From assembly GCA_011390755.1 (NCBI GenBank), contig JAABRU010000055.1:1-38640 (forward strand): a stretch of 38,640 nt of DNA, read 5' to 3'. Under the pieces are notes generated by a model. It had not been told where the DNA came from, did not search any database, and saw only the letters and a program-made list of their open reading frames with translations. Below, piece after piece: positions 15,225 to 23,555 of this stretch. Source of the stretch: Desulfobacteraceae bacterium. GTDB lineage: Bacteria; Desulfobacterota; Desulfobacteria; Desulfobacterales; Desulfococcaceae. A program made the position numbers and the translations under genes. How positions within the stretch are numbered: the stretch's first letter is position 1; every line of letters starts with the position of its first letter.

Positions 15225-16244
15225 TTAAATATCCTTAACAGGATAGCAGGAAATGAACTTGATCAATTTTTGTTTGCCTTCCTCATCATCGGTAAAGAGC
15301 GAATCTTTCTCCAAAACAGATTTGACATCGCCAACTTCCCTGGACAATATTTTGCATCCGCATGCAGATGCCTCAAAAACAGTCAGGGAAAAAGTTTCAT
15401 AATAGGATGGCATGACAAACAAATCTGAAATATTATAATACCTGTTCATTTCCGCATGTTCCACTTTTCCAATATATTTGACAAATGGACAGACAGCAAT
15501 TTTATCTTTCATAGGGCCGTCTCCGATAACGATTAATCTTGCATTGACTGTTTTTATATCGGCCAGCGTATTTATAATCAGATTTATTCCTTTTAACGGT
15601 TCCAATCTGCCGACAAAGAGAATATTTATTTTATTGTCATTCAATCCCATTTCTTTTTTCAATTGAATTCTTTCCTTTTCTGATACTCTGAAGAACCTGT
15701 TTTTATCCACCTGATTTGGATGATACTGAAATTTATATCTGTATTCAGGGTAAAAATATTCCGCATCCATCATAATCCTTTTGCCGACAAAATGAACACT
15801 TGAGGAATATCTGATTGTCCTTAAATCAAAATATGAATACAGATAATGAAAAAAATATGCTGGTGCAAACATTATATTTTTTGGATAATGTCTGATGATT
15901 GATTTGTGAAGAAGATGAACCTTTCTGATTGTTTCTACGCCATAAGGCTTGGCAAAAATCGGGAAATGGAGATAGATTCTGTCAATCTTTTCCCTTTTGA
16001 TAATCTTTTTTATTTTCTGATTGCATTTAAAAGCAAAATAAGGCTCTTTGGTGACAAAAAATTTTCCTTTGGTTGGTATAATTTCGAATTCTACCTTGCT
16101 GCTGCAACCTTCCAGTTTTTTGGGGCCTATCACGATGATCTTATCAATTGATCTGTCCAAATCAAATTGATTTAATTCATTTTTTATCTGAATTCCTGCT
16201 CCATAATCCAAATCTCTTGTGCAAACAATGATACTGCTGCTCAT
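15225..16244 (-). CDS. Glycosyltransferase family 4 (GT-B)
   Basis: A 339-residue protein, starting MSSSIIVCTRDLDYGAGIQI. NILFVGRLEPLKGI and VIGDGPMKDKI are nucleotide-sugar-binding segments, and SYYETFSLTVFEASACG is the E-x7-E motif of GT4 enzymes. The frame is open a further 56 codons upstream, but that part overlaps the epimerase in another frame, so the ATG at 16244 (5 bases after the epimerase stop) is chosen. It is AT-richer than its two operon partners, which suggests separate acquisition. Confidence 0.85.
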   Translation of the reverse strand: MSSSIIVCTRDLDYGAGIQIKNELNQFDLDRSIDKIIVIGPKKLEGCSSKVEFEIIPTKGKFFVTKEPYFAFKCNQKIKKIIKREKIDRIYLHFPIFAKPYGVETIRKVHLLHKSIIRHYPKNIMFAPAYFFHYLYSYFDLRTIRYSSSVHFVGKRIMMDAEYFYPEYRYKFQYHPNQVDKNRFFRVSEKERIQLKKEMGLNDNKINILFVGRLEPLKGINLIINTLADIKTVNARLIVIGDGPMKDKIAVCPFVKYIGKVEHAEMNRYYNISDLFVMPSYYETFSLTVFEASACGCKILSREVGDVKSVLEKDSLFTDDEEGKQKLIKFISCYPVKDI

Positions 16245-16249
16245 TATAT

Positions 16250-17167
16250 TTATTTTTGAAGTATCCATTCCCATGTCAGCACAATCCCTTTTTCCAATGA
16301 TGTTTCCGCTTCCCATCCCTGTTTTTCCCTGATTTTTGTGCAATCCAGAACCACTTTGCGCACATCCACCTGTCTTGCAGCCTGATATTTCACACTGAGA
16401 TTTTTGCCGCAAACCTTTTCTGCTGTTTTTATGACAGTGTTCAGGCTGTGACCTTTGCCTGCCCCGGCATTGTAAATATCCGTGTGTGCAGGTGAGTTTA
16501 TCAATAAATCAATGATGTTCACCATATCCTGAATGTAAAGGAAATCCCGCACACTTTCCCCGTCTCCCCATATTTCCATTTGCGTTCCCCTGTGCAGGTG
16601 TTCCAGCACAGTACGGATGAAACCGAAACCCTGCCGCAGAGACTGCCCCGGCCCGTATAAATTGGAAGGACGGAGAATGGTGACATGTTTTCCGCATTCA
16701 TAGGCAAATGCCTGCACAAAAGCCTCAATGGCAATTTTCCCTGCGCCGTGATAGGAAAGGGGTGAAAGAATCTGCTTTTCATTCACCGGAACTGTTTCAG
16801 GATTTCCGTAAAGGGTTCCACCGGATGAAACAAAGATCATTCTCTGATTTCCGCAGGTTCGGAATATATCCAGAAATCTCAGTGTGGGAAGAATATTTCT
16901 GTCCGTTTCCATCAGCGGTTTTCCTGCGGAACTGCCGGGGGTTGTGCCGGAAGCCAGATGAATCACAGTTTCACATTCCGGAAGAATTTTTTCAACAAGG
17001 GCTTTGTCATCCATGCTTCCCTGATGAAATATCAGATTTTCCTGAAATACTCCCGAAAAACTGCGGCTGACAATATGAACCGTCCATCCCTTTCTTAGCA
17101 AATGTTCGGAAAGGGCAGTTCCCATAAACCCGCTTCCGCCAAGAAGCAGAATTGCTTTATTTTTCAT
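16250..17167 (-). CDS. NAD-dependent epimerase/dehydratase (SDR)
   Basis: A 305-residue extended SDR. LLLGGSGFMGTALSEHL binds NAD, VIHLASGTTPG and IFVSSGGTLYG hold the central strands and active-site Ser, and RDFLYIQDMV is the substrate-side block. The catalytic Tyr/Lys region is Y139HGAGK144, with four residues between Tyr and Lys instead of three. The start at 17167 overlaps the upstream glycosyltransferase stop by 11 bases; an upstream ATG at 17206 lies inside that gene. It probably supplies an NDP-sugar to the two GT4 enzymes around it. Confidence 0.85.
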   Translation of the reverse strand: MKNKAILLLGGSGFMGTALSEHLLRKGWTVHIVSRSFSGVFQENLIFHQGSMDDKALVEKILPECETVIHLASGTTPGSSAGKPLMETDRNILPTLRFLDIFRTCGNQRMIFVSSGGTLYGNPETVPVNEKQILSPLSYHGAGKIAIEAFVQAFAYECGKHVTILRPSNLYGPGQSLRQGFGFIRTVLEHLHRGTQMEIWGDGESVRDFLYIQDMVNIIDLLINSPAHTDIYNAGAGKGHSLNTVIKTAEKVCGKNLSVKYQAARQVDVRKVVLDCTKIREKQGWEAETSLEKGIVLTWEWILQK

Positions 17168-18302
17168 ATGATTTTCTTTCTGTGAGATCAGCATATGCGC
17201 TTTCATAACGCCGGGCGCAGTCTTCCCAGGTTCCGATATGCTCTTTTATCCATTGCTTTGCAGCATTTCCCATGGAGATATTGTTTTCCGCTATGCTCAT
17301 AAAATCAAGAGCCTGCCTGAAATCTTCCGGAGATTTCACTATCCATCCTGTTTTTCCGTGCATAATTACATCCTGATGTGCGGGAAGATCAGAGGCTATC
17401 ACAGGAATGCCTGCTGCCATAGCCTCCAGCATCACCTGGGGCCTTCCCTCATCATGTCTGCTCAGGGTAATCAGACCTGCTGCGGTGGGAAACCATTTTT
17501 CCAGCAGTTCTGACGGATTTGTGGCTCCCCCGTAAGACACCCATCCGGGAATGGACAGATTCTCCTGATTCGGGCCGAGAAGATGCAGTATGTTTTTTTC
17601 ATCAGACAGATTTTTTCCCCATTCAAACAAAGGGCCGATTTTGTTTGCCGTCACACGGGAAACTGTAAGCCAGTGATTTGCAATTCCGACAGGAAAATTT
17701 CTGGAAATTTCAAACCATCTGTTTTGAACGCCAAAAGGAATGGGACGGATTTCAGCAATATCAGCAAAATGTTTTTCAAGGGAAATGCGCATCCATTGGG
17801 CATTTGGGGCAATGATACTTTTTCTCTGTTTCAACACCATCCGCAGCAAGGGTATCATTCCCGGAAGTTCCAGCAGTTTGTAATCCGTACCCAGCACAGT
17901 GATAACAGCAGGTGTTTTAATTCCCCATAGCGGAATGGCATTCTGCAGCCAGTTGATGTGCATCACATCCGCGTTCGATTCCCTTTGATAAACAGCCCGG
18001 AGATTCTTCAGCAGGTTCAGAATCCATGATATTCCCCTGAATTTTTGGCTCCGGAGAATATGCGCTATACCGCCTGCCGCTGCAAGTTTTTCCAGATAAA
18101 GGGATTCTTCCGGCAAAGCGGCACTGATAACATTGGACGAAAGATTTCCCGGTGGAAACCAGGTCTTGAGAGAAATATTTTTGCACCGGGATAAGGCCTC
18201 GGTCATATCCGCAATAAACCGCGCCCGCCAGTCCTGATCATTGCGTGGGTAAGAGGTGCTTATCAGGAGAACAGTGATATTTTTATTTCTGAAAGAATTC
18301 AT
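17157..18302 (-). CDS. Glycosyltransferase family 4 (GT-B)
   Basis: A 381-residue protein. VLLISTSYPRNDQDWRARFI is a typical GT4 N-terminus, and INWLQNAIPLW and VITVLGTDYKLL fill the acceptor domain. GLITLSRHDEGRPQVMLEAM is the C-terminal donor-binding E-x7-E motif, followed by AGIPVIASDLPAHQDVI. It is the first gene of the minus-strand operon 18302-15225. The 42-base gap before it follows the Uma2 gene, which reads in the same direction, so it may be co-transcribed with it. Confidence 0.9.
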   Translation of the reverse strand: MNSFRNKNITVLLISTSYPRNDQDWRARFIADMTEALSRCKNISLKTWFPPGNLSSNVISAALPEESLYLEKLAAAGGIAHILRSQKFRGISWILNLLKNLRAVYQRESNADVMHINWLQNAIPLWGIKTPAVITVLGTDYKLLELPGMIPLLRMVLKQRKSIIAPNAQWMRISLEKHFADIAEIRPIPFGVQNRWFEISRNFPVGIANHWLTVSRVTANKIGPLFEWGKNLSDEKNILHLLGPNQENLSIPGWVSYGGATNPSELLEKWFPTAAGLITLSRHDEGRPQVMLEAMAAGIPVIASDLPAHQDVIMHGKTGWIVKSPEDFRQALDFMSIAENNISMGNAAKQWIKEHIGTWEDCARRYESAYADLTERKSYEK

Positions 18303-18344
18303 CCGGGCTTATTTTCCTCAATTATCCGATTATGTTAAAAAATC

Positions 18345-18818
18345 CTATGCAATCCGCTTCGGAAATCCCGGAACCAGACGGGATTTGCCGATTTTCCCCT
18401 TTGGAGTGTGAAATGTCATGGCCCCGTTTTCATCGCAAATCCACACTTCCTCTGCACCGTGTGAGAAATAAAGTTTTTTCTTCATTTTCATTTCAGCCCC
18501 GGTATTGGCAGGGGAAAGAATCTCCACACAGATTTCAGGGGCAATCGGGCTGTCATATTCATTTTTCACTTCTTCCCATCGTTCAGATCCGAACCATGCG
18601 ACATCTGCAACCTTTGTGCCTTTGGCTGTGCGTACGGCGCATTGAGTCACGATTCTGCCATATGACAGAAATTCTGCCATTTTTTTCACAATTTCAGACT
18701 GATATGCGCCATGCGCCAAACGTGCAGGGGACATGAGGATCTGACCTCTTTCACTGAGTTCAATTTTATACGGCAAATCCTTAAAATTCGGATTTTCACA
18801 AATCTGCTGCCAGTTCAT
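18345..18818 (-). CDS. Uma2-family (DUF820) PD-(D/E)XK nuclease-like protein
   Basis: A 157-residue protein. YKIELSERGQILMSP and HGAYQSEIVKKMAEFL form the N-terminal half. KVADVAWFGSERW gives the metal-binding Asp, and APEICVEILSPANTGAEMKMKKKLYF the E-x-x-SPs...K block of Uma2 proteins. They are restriction-endonuclease-like, very abundant in cyanobacteria and large deltaproteobacteria, and of unproven role. The start at 18818 follows AAAGGTGG; an upstream in-frame ATG at 18902 lacks this. Confidence 0.88.
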   Translation of the reverse strand: MNWQQICENPNFKDLPYKIELSERGQILMSPARLAHGAYQSEIVKKMAEFLSYGRIVTQCAVRTAKGTKVADVAWFGSERWEEVKNEYDSPIAPEICVEILSPANTGAEMKMKKKLYFSHGAEEVWICDENGAMTFHTPKGKIGKSRLVPGFPKRIA

Positions 18819-18852
18819 ATTACCACCTTTTGTGCCATATGCCGGTATAAAA

Positions 18853-18957
18853 TCAGGCAGACTGCCTGAGAGCTTCTCTGAACGATTCCAGAGATCCGGC
18901 AAGAATGCTCTGCCTGTGAAGGGATTTCAGCAGGGAAAGATCATGTATTTTTACCAT
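18853..18957 (-). CDS. Possible 34-residue small protein, unrecognised
   Basis: An ATG at 18957 preceded by GAAGGGAAA opens MVKIHDLSLLKSLHRQSILA, continuing GSLESFREALRQSA and a stop. It looks amphipathic and fills most of the 194-base gap between the ABC-F gene and the Uma2 gene, on their strand. It could be the tail of a lost antitoxin-like gene, since the frame is open further upstream. No function can be assigned. Confidence 0.25.
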   Translation of the reverse strand: MVKIHDLSLLKSLHRQSILAGSLESFREALRQSA

Positions 18958-19012
18958 TTTCCCTTCAAATCCCCCTGAAACGGAAGCGAATCTGATTTCA
19001 GGAAGATCGCAT

Positions 19013-20881
19013 TTACAAAGTCATTTCCTCCAGCGCTGCCATGCGTTTTTCAAATACCGCGCTTTCCTTATCCAGTTTTTCGGTTTCCTGTTCCAGTACG
19101 GCAAAGTCTTTTTCAATGGATTCCCCACAGGTATGGATGGCCTGGCCGATTTTGGCGATTTTCAGGCCGTCCCCCTTTTGGCTGGCCTCCTGCATTTCAC
19201 TTTGATACTGTGCCAGTTTTTTTTCATTGCGGTCTATGCGGTTTTCAATTTCGGCAATGCGGTTTTCCAGGGGTTTGAGTTTTTTGGAGCGTTCGGTGAT
19301 GATTTCCGAGCGCATACGGCGGAGTTCTTTTTTGTTTATTTTGGGCGAATCTTCTTCGGAAGACAGTATTTCCTCCTCTGTTTTTGTGTCCGGCCCGTCT
19401 TCCCATCCGCCTTTTTCCAGGAAGTGCTGATAGGTGCCTTCAAAAACGTCAATGCCCTCATCCCGGAAGACAATCAGGCGACGGGCCAGGGCATGGAGGA
19501 ACATTTCATTATGGGTGACCATAATCACCACACCTTCAAAGTCATCTATGGCCTCCAGCAGGGCATCGCAGGATTCCATATCCAGATGGTTGGTGGGTTC
19601 GTCCAGCAGCAGGAGATTGAGCGGTGTTGCCAGCAGTTTGCCCAGCATGACCCGGCTTTTTTCCCCGCCGGACAGCACACTGATTTTTTTCAGGGCCGCA
19701 TCGCCTTCAAACATCATGGCCCCGGCAATATTCCGGGCTTTCTGCTGATCCACCCCTTCATCGGAATAAAGGATTTCTTCTGCCACGGTGCGGCTTTCCA
19801 CCAGGGTGCGGATATTGGTCTGCTCATATACACCGCTTCGGATATTGGGGTTAAAAATGATTTTGCCGCTGCCGGCTTTCAGGGAGCCGGCCAGCAGGCG
19901 CAGGAGGGTGGTTTTTCCTTTGCCGTTTTTGCCGACAATGCAGATCCGTTCCCCCTGTCCCACACTGAAAGACAAATCCCGGATCAGGGGGGGACTGTTT
20001 TCATTATAGGAAAAGCAGAGATTTTCCACAGTCATGACATGCTTTCCCTTAAAAGCTTTGGTACGGAAAGAAAAATCCAGGTTTTTCAGCCCTTCCAGTT
20101 TTTCTTTTTTTTCCATTTTCTCCAGAGTTTTGATGCGGGACTGCACCATATTGGCCAGACGGGCCTTGGCCCGGAAACGGCTGATGAACAGCTCGACCTC
20201 TTTGCGTTTGCGATCATCATTGATTCGGGTTTTTTCGTATATTTCCTCATCCTGGGCAATCTGCGCGTAGAGCTTAGCCGTATCCCCTTCGATTTTCCGC
20301 ATTTTTTTCCGGTGAATGGCCACGGTATGGGTGACAACCCTGTCCATAAAACCGCGGTCATGGGTAATGAGCATGACTTCACGGGGCCATGTGTTCAGGA
20401 ACTGCTGTATCCAGCGGATGGAGGTAATGTCCAGATAATTGGTGGGTTCGTCCAGCAGCAGGAGATCCGGTTCGGAAACCAGTATTTTTGCCAGGTTGAG
20501 ACGTACCTGATAGCCGCCGGAAAATTCCAAAGGATTCCGCTCCATATCCGCAGGACCGAACCCCAGACCTGCCAGAATTTTTTCCACTTTCCAGTAATGA
20601 TCCTTTTCCGCTTTCCGCAACCCCCTCATGCCTTCTTTCAGAACGGTATTTTCTGTAAATGCAATGGTCTGCTGCACATAGCCCAGGCGGTAGTTTTTGG
20701 GAATGATAACCGCACCGGCATCCGGGGCTTGTTCACCGATGATGATTTTAAACAGGGTGGTTTTGCCGTGACCGTTTCTGCCCACCAGCCCCACCCTCTC
20801 CCGGCGGTTGATGCGGAAGCCGCTTTCTTCAAAAAGAGACTGTCCCCCGAAACTTTTGGATATATTTTCTATGCTGATCAT
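19013..20881 (-). CDS. ABC-F family ATPase (translation factor type)
   Basis: A 622-residue protein with two ABC domains and no membrane part. Walker A motifs are GRNGHGKTTLFK (near residue 35) and GKNGKGKTTLLR (near 335). Signatures are FSGGYQVRLNL and LSGGEKSRVML, and Walker B motifs LLLLDEPTNYLD and LLLLDEPTNHLD. The linker between the domains (about residues 210-270) is the basic, helical P-site tRNA-interaction motif. A C-terminal coiled coil (about 530-620) resembles Uup and YheS. ABC-F proteins act at the ribosome. A tandem heptamer repeat begins 29 bases upstream of its start, in its promoter region. Confidence 0.93.
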   Translation of the reverse strand: MISIENISKSFGGQSLFEESGFRINRRERVGLVGRNGHGKTTLFKIIIGEQAPDAGAVIIPKNYRLGYVQQTIAFTENTVLKEGMRGLRKAEKDHYWKVEKILAGLGFGPADMERNPLEFSGGYQVRLNLAKILVSEPDLLLLDEPTNYLDITSIRWIQQFLNTWPREVMLITHDRGFMDRVVTHTVAIHRKKMRKIEGDTAKLYAQIAQDEEIYEKTRINDDRKRKEVELFISRFRAKARLANMVQSRIKTLEKMEKKEKLEGLKNLDFSFRTKAFKGKHVMTVENLCFSYNENSPPLIRDLSFSVGQGERICIVGKNGKGKTTLLRLLAGSLKAGSGKIIFNPNIRSGVYEQTNIRTLVESRTVAEEILYSDEGVDQQKARNIAGAMMFEGDAALKKISVLSGGEKSRVMLGKLLATPLNLLLLDEPTNHLDMESCDALLEAIDDFEGVVIMVTHNEMFLHALARRLIVFRDEGIDVFEGTYQHFLEKGGWEDGPDTKTEEEILSSEEDSPKINKKELRRMRSEIITERSKKLKPLENRIAEIENRIDRNEKKLAQYQSEMQEASQKGDGLKIAKIGQAIHTCGESIEKDFAVLEQETEKLDKESAVFEKRMAALEEMTL

Positions 20882-20910
20882 ATGTTTTCAGATAGTTCCG
20901 TTTTATATGA

Positions 20911-21008
20911 GAATGTTGAATGCTGAATGCTGAATGCTGAATGCTGAATGCTGAACGCTGAATGCTGAATGCTGAATGCTGAACGCTGAATGCTGAATGC
21001 TGAATGCT
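20911..21008. repeat. Tandem heptamer repeat, 14 copies of GAATGCT
   Basis: Fourteen consecutive 7-bp units, GAATGCT with GAATGTT (first) and GAACGCT (two internal) as variants, running into a family A remnant. Such heptamer arrays are known from filamentous bacteria. Here the array lies between the divergent ABC-F and CooC-like genes, upstream of the ABC-F start, so copy number could affect expression. Confidence 0.92.
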
Positions 21009-21013
21009 GAATG

Positions 21014-21102
21014 TGTAATGTGACATAGTCTTTTAGACAGGAGTGCGAAAATTATTTTTCGCCCGGGCTCCGAAGGAGCGTGGGCGAAAGACCACTCCGT
21101 GC
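21014..21102. mobile_element. Family A element remnant (left end and core)
   Basis: TGTAATGTGACATAGTCTTT begins the remnant, followed by a core almost identical to copy 1 (GGAGTGCGAAAATTATTTTT, 21040 on, and CTCCGAAGGAGCGTGGGCGA). The right end is missing; at about 21103 other repeat sequence takes over (GACTCGTTCCCGGGCTC). Confidence 0.75.
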
Positions 21103-21147
21103 AGCTTTGACTCGTTCCCGGGCTCTGCCTCAATGGCATTAAGTTAA

Positions 21148-21340
21148 GCAGAAAATCCCCCTCCCCCGGTGGGAGGGGTTGGGGGAGGGGAAAGACAGCA
21201 GCCTGTAATTATTTCCCCGTTTTCACCCTCCCCTGCCCCTCCCTCAGGGAGGGGAGTCCTGACTCGTTCCCGGGCTCCGCATGGGAACGCATTGGGTGAG
21301 GCTCTGCCTCACACACTGCCGGAGACGGAGCCCGGGAACG
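21148..21340. repeat. GC-rich inverted repeats in the gap before the CooC-like gene
   Basis: At 21155-21190 a C-rich then G-rich run faces a second such run at 21228-21256. Then CGTTCCCGGGCTCCG (21265-21279) pairs perfectly with CGGAGCCCGGGAACG (21326-21340), enclosing the smaller palindrome GAGGCTCTGCCTC. The phrase GACTCGTTCCCGGGCTC also occurs at 21109. No gene is seen from 20882 to 21557. Confidence 0.6.
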
Positions 21341-21525
21341 GGTTGAAACTTTCATGTTTCGTTGTGAGTTACAGTTCATGGCCGTTTATGTGCGTACCTG
21401 ATTCTTGTGATTTGTGTTTTCCTGTGTTATAGATTGAAAGGAAATAGGGATTGGGGAACAGGATTTTGGGAAATACAGTTCCCCTTCCCTGTTTCCTTTT
21501 TCATTCATAGAATGTCGGGCGGGAT

Positions 21526-21554
21526 TTGTAAATAGAAAAATATTCGGATATAAT
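21526..21554 (+). promoter_or_regulatory. Candidate promoter of the CooC-like gene
   Basis: TTGTAA (21526-21531), a 17-base spacer and TATAAT (21549-21554). The ATG is at 21558, only 3 bases after the -10 box, and no Shine-Dalgarno sequence lies between, so the mRNA would be leaderless or the promoter is fortuitous. Confidence 0.4.
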
Positions 21555-21557
21555 ATT

Positions 21558-22337
21558 ATGAAGATTCTGATATGCGGAAAAGGCGGAAGCGGAAAAAGCA
21601 CTTTGGCCGTGCTGACGGCCGGGGCTTTGGCAAAAAAAGGCTACCGGATACTGCTGGTGGATGCGGATGAATCCAACCTGGGGCTGGCGCGCCTGCTGGG
21701 GCTGGCGGATACCGAAAGTATAAGTGATAAACTGGGCGGGAAAAAAGGGGCCAAAAATAAAATGATGACGGCTTTTTCCAACGGAATGCCGGTTTTTATG
21801 AATAAAAAATGGCGGTTTGATGATATTCCCCCGGATTTTTATCAGGAAAAGGACAATATCCGCCTGCTGACCATCGGCAAAATTCATCATTTCGGGGAAG
21901 GCTGCGCGTGTGCAATGGGCGGAATGTCCAAAACCCTTCTGAGCAATCTGCACATGGAAAAAGATGAAATTGTGATTGTGGATACGGAAGCCGGAATAGA
22001 GCATCTGGGGCGGGGCGTGGGTGCGGGAGGGGATCTGATGCTGGTGGTGGTGGACCCTTCCTATGATTCTTTTCTGCTGGCCCGCAAAATTGATGAAATC
22101 GGCCGGCGCATTGACAAATCCGTGCGTTTTGTGCTGAATAAAACGGATGCGGAGGTGGAAGAACTGATGTGCGGGCAGGTGGACCGGAAACGGATTATTG
22201 CCTGCATTCCGGAAACCCGTTCTGTTTTCCGGGATGCCCTGCTGGGAAAATCGCTGGAAGGCTGCCCACGGGGAATAGAGCATATCTGCGGATTTATTGA
22301 TCAGTATAAATCGGTTCCGGGAAATGCGGTGCAGTGA
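21558..22337 (+). CDS. cooC: CooC-like P-loop ATPase (nickel/metallocluster maturation)
   Basis: A 259-residue MinD/SIMIBI ATPase. It starts MKILICGKGGSGKST, the deviant Walker A with signature lysine, so the start is fixed by the fold. VDADESNLGLARLLG is Walker A', GEGCACAMGGMSK contains the C116-x-C118 pair typical of CooC (nickel binding, dimer bridging), and VIVDTEAGIEHLGRG is the switch region. CooC proteins load nickel into CO dehydrogenase or related enzymes. No CODH gene is in the window. The next genes encode a cysteine-rich protein and a polyferredoxin, so a wider role in cluster assembly is possible. Confidence 0.85.
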   Translation: MKILICGKGGSGKSTLAVLTAGALAKKGYRILLVDADESNLGLARLLGLADTESISDKLGGKKGAKNKMMTAFSNGMPVFMNKKWRFDDIPPDFYQEKDNIRLLTIGKIHHFGEGCACAMGGMSKTLLSNLHMEKDEIVIVDTEAGIEHLGRGVGAGGDLMLVVVDPSYDSFLLARKIDEIGRRIDKSVRFVLNKTDAEVEELMCGQVDRKRIIACIPETRSVFRDALLGKSLEGCPRGIEHICGFIDQYKSVPGNAVQ

Positions 22338-22560
22338 TACCGGTCCCATGTAATCGTCTGCCGTCGGATTTGCCGTGAACGGAACATTTACCGTGTTTCT
22401 GCATGACCGTTTATTCGTAGGGACGGGTATGAGACCCCGGTGACTCAATGCCGCTATAGATATATGGATATATGCAGATGAACTGATACCGAAATGTTAG
22501 CGTAACAACCTGAATTTGAGAATTTCAAAACCCATGATGAGTATCCGTTCACCTGCAAAG

Positions 22561-22694
22561 GACTATAAGTTAAGGCGGAGGAGTCCCGAACGGAAGGTTT
22601 GGAACACTGAAATGACTGGGAAAATCCGGCCAGAATTCCGTTCCACTTCATTTTGGCACTCCAAACAAATCCGTAACGTAACGGCATTGCCCCG
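22561..22694. repeat. Family D-like repeat in the 22338-22712 gap
   Basis: GGAGTCCCGAACGGAAGG... at 22580-22625 is the reverse complement, with few changes, of 33005-33050. The right part ends TTTGGCACTCC (22652 on) and then TAACGTAACGGCATTGCC, similar to family D ends. No duplication was identified. The rest of the gap (22338-22560) shows nothing recognisable. Confidence 0.55.
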
Positions 22695-22712
22695 GTGCCT
22701 TCGGAAAAAAAT

Positions 22713-23555
22713 ATGGTAACATATCATCATAAAAATATTCTGGACGGGGAAATCCCCGGGGGGGTCTATCTCTGCCAGGTCGGGGAAAATGTTTCCTGCG
22801 GAGCCTGCTGCGGTCTGTACAATGTTGCCGATCCTTCCAGAGAAACCCTGGCGGAGATGCTGGCATTGCGTACCCGGGCCTTTGCCGAAGTCCCCCGTAC
22901 CGTGGAAGGCATTCTCTCTTTTAAAGATGAAACAGAACATCGGGAATGTCAGATCAGACCTTACCCGGAATTTCATCACTGCCCCTATATCGGGCTGATC
23001 GGCGACAGTCTTTCCCGTGCGGGCTGCCTGCTGCATCCTTTGGGAAAGGGGAACAGGGGTGTGGATTTCCGGGGACTCAGTTATTACGGCGGTATGGCCT
23101 GCCGTACATATTTCTGCCCGGCCTGCAAAGAGCTGCCTCCGCTGTATAAAAAACTGATCCGCGCGCTTGCCGGTGACTGGTACCTTTACGGCCTGATTGT
23201 TACGGAAAAGCAGCTTCTGACAGCATTTTTCGGGGAAATGGAAATACGGCTGGGGCGAACCCTTTGTGAGGGGGATTTTGAAAATATTATGGGGAATCCT
23301 GCCAAAGTCAGGTGTATGCGTACATTTCTGCAATACCGCATACAGCGGCCCGCCGCCGGTTCGGAACCGCTTTGCAATTATTTTTTTGAAGACGGACTGT
23401 ATGGCAGAAAAAATACGGATGATACAGGAGCCGGAGGGGAAAAATCCCGCTATTTCCGCATTTTCCGGGAACTGGCATGGGAATTTGAAACGGCGGATGC
23501 CCTGCGCGAAGCAGAAAAAAATCTGGATGAAATTCTGGAGTGCCTGACCCGATGA
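22713..23555 (+). CDS. Cysteine-rich, YkgJ-like putative metal-binding protein
   Basis: A 280-residue cytosolic protein. SCGACCGLYNV near residue 25-35 is the CxxCC block of YkgJ/CxxCxxCC zinc- or iron-chelating proteins. Further cysteines are in ECQIRPYPEFHHCPY, AGCLLHPL and ACRTYFCPACKEL. The pattern suggests a bound metal or Fe-S cluster. It lies between a CooC-like ATPase and a polyferredoxin, overlapping the latter by ATGA. The start at 22713 is preferred to 22695 because GGAAAAAAAT precedes it and the earlier ATG abuts a repeat. Function is not known. Confidence 0.65.
   Translation: MVTYHHKNILDGEIPGGVYLCQVGENVSCGACCGLYNVADPSRETLAEMLALRTRAFAEVPRTVEGILSFKDETEHRECQIRPYPEFHHCPYIGLIGDSLSRAGCLLHPLGKGNRGVDFRGLSYYGGMACRTYFCPACKELPPLYKKLIRALAGDWYLYGLIVTEKQLLTAFFGEMEIRLGRTLCEGDFENIMGNPAKVRCMRTFLQYRIQRPAAGSEPLCNYFFEDGLYGRKNTDDTGAGGEKSRYFRIFRELAWEFETADALREAEKNLDEILECLTR

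Noticed and set aside
15225..16412. Longer glycosyltransferase start at 16412
   Set aside because: The extra 56 residues overlap the epimerase gene in another frame and have no similarity to GT4 N-termini; the ATG at 16244 fits.
19133..20926. A 597-codon open frame on the plus strand, antisense to the ABC-F gene
   Set aside because: Its product is Phe/His/Gln-rich with no recognisable motif, and it mirrors the full-length ABC-F ATPase, whose Walker and signature motifs are complete on the other strand.
20911..21008. CRISPR array
   Set aside because: The repeats are 7 bp and contiguous without spacers, and no cas genes are present.
21114..21140. tRNA-like sequence near GGGCTC/GTTCCC repeats
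   Set aside because: No cloverleaf, anticodon stem or T-loop consensus could be drawn; the repeats pair with each other instead.
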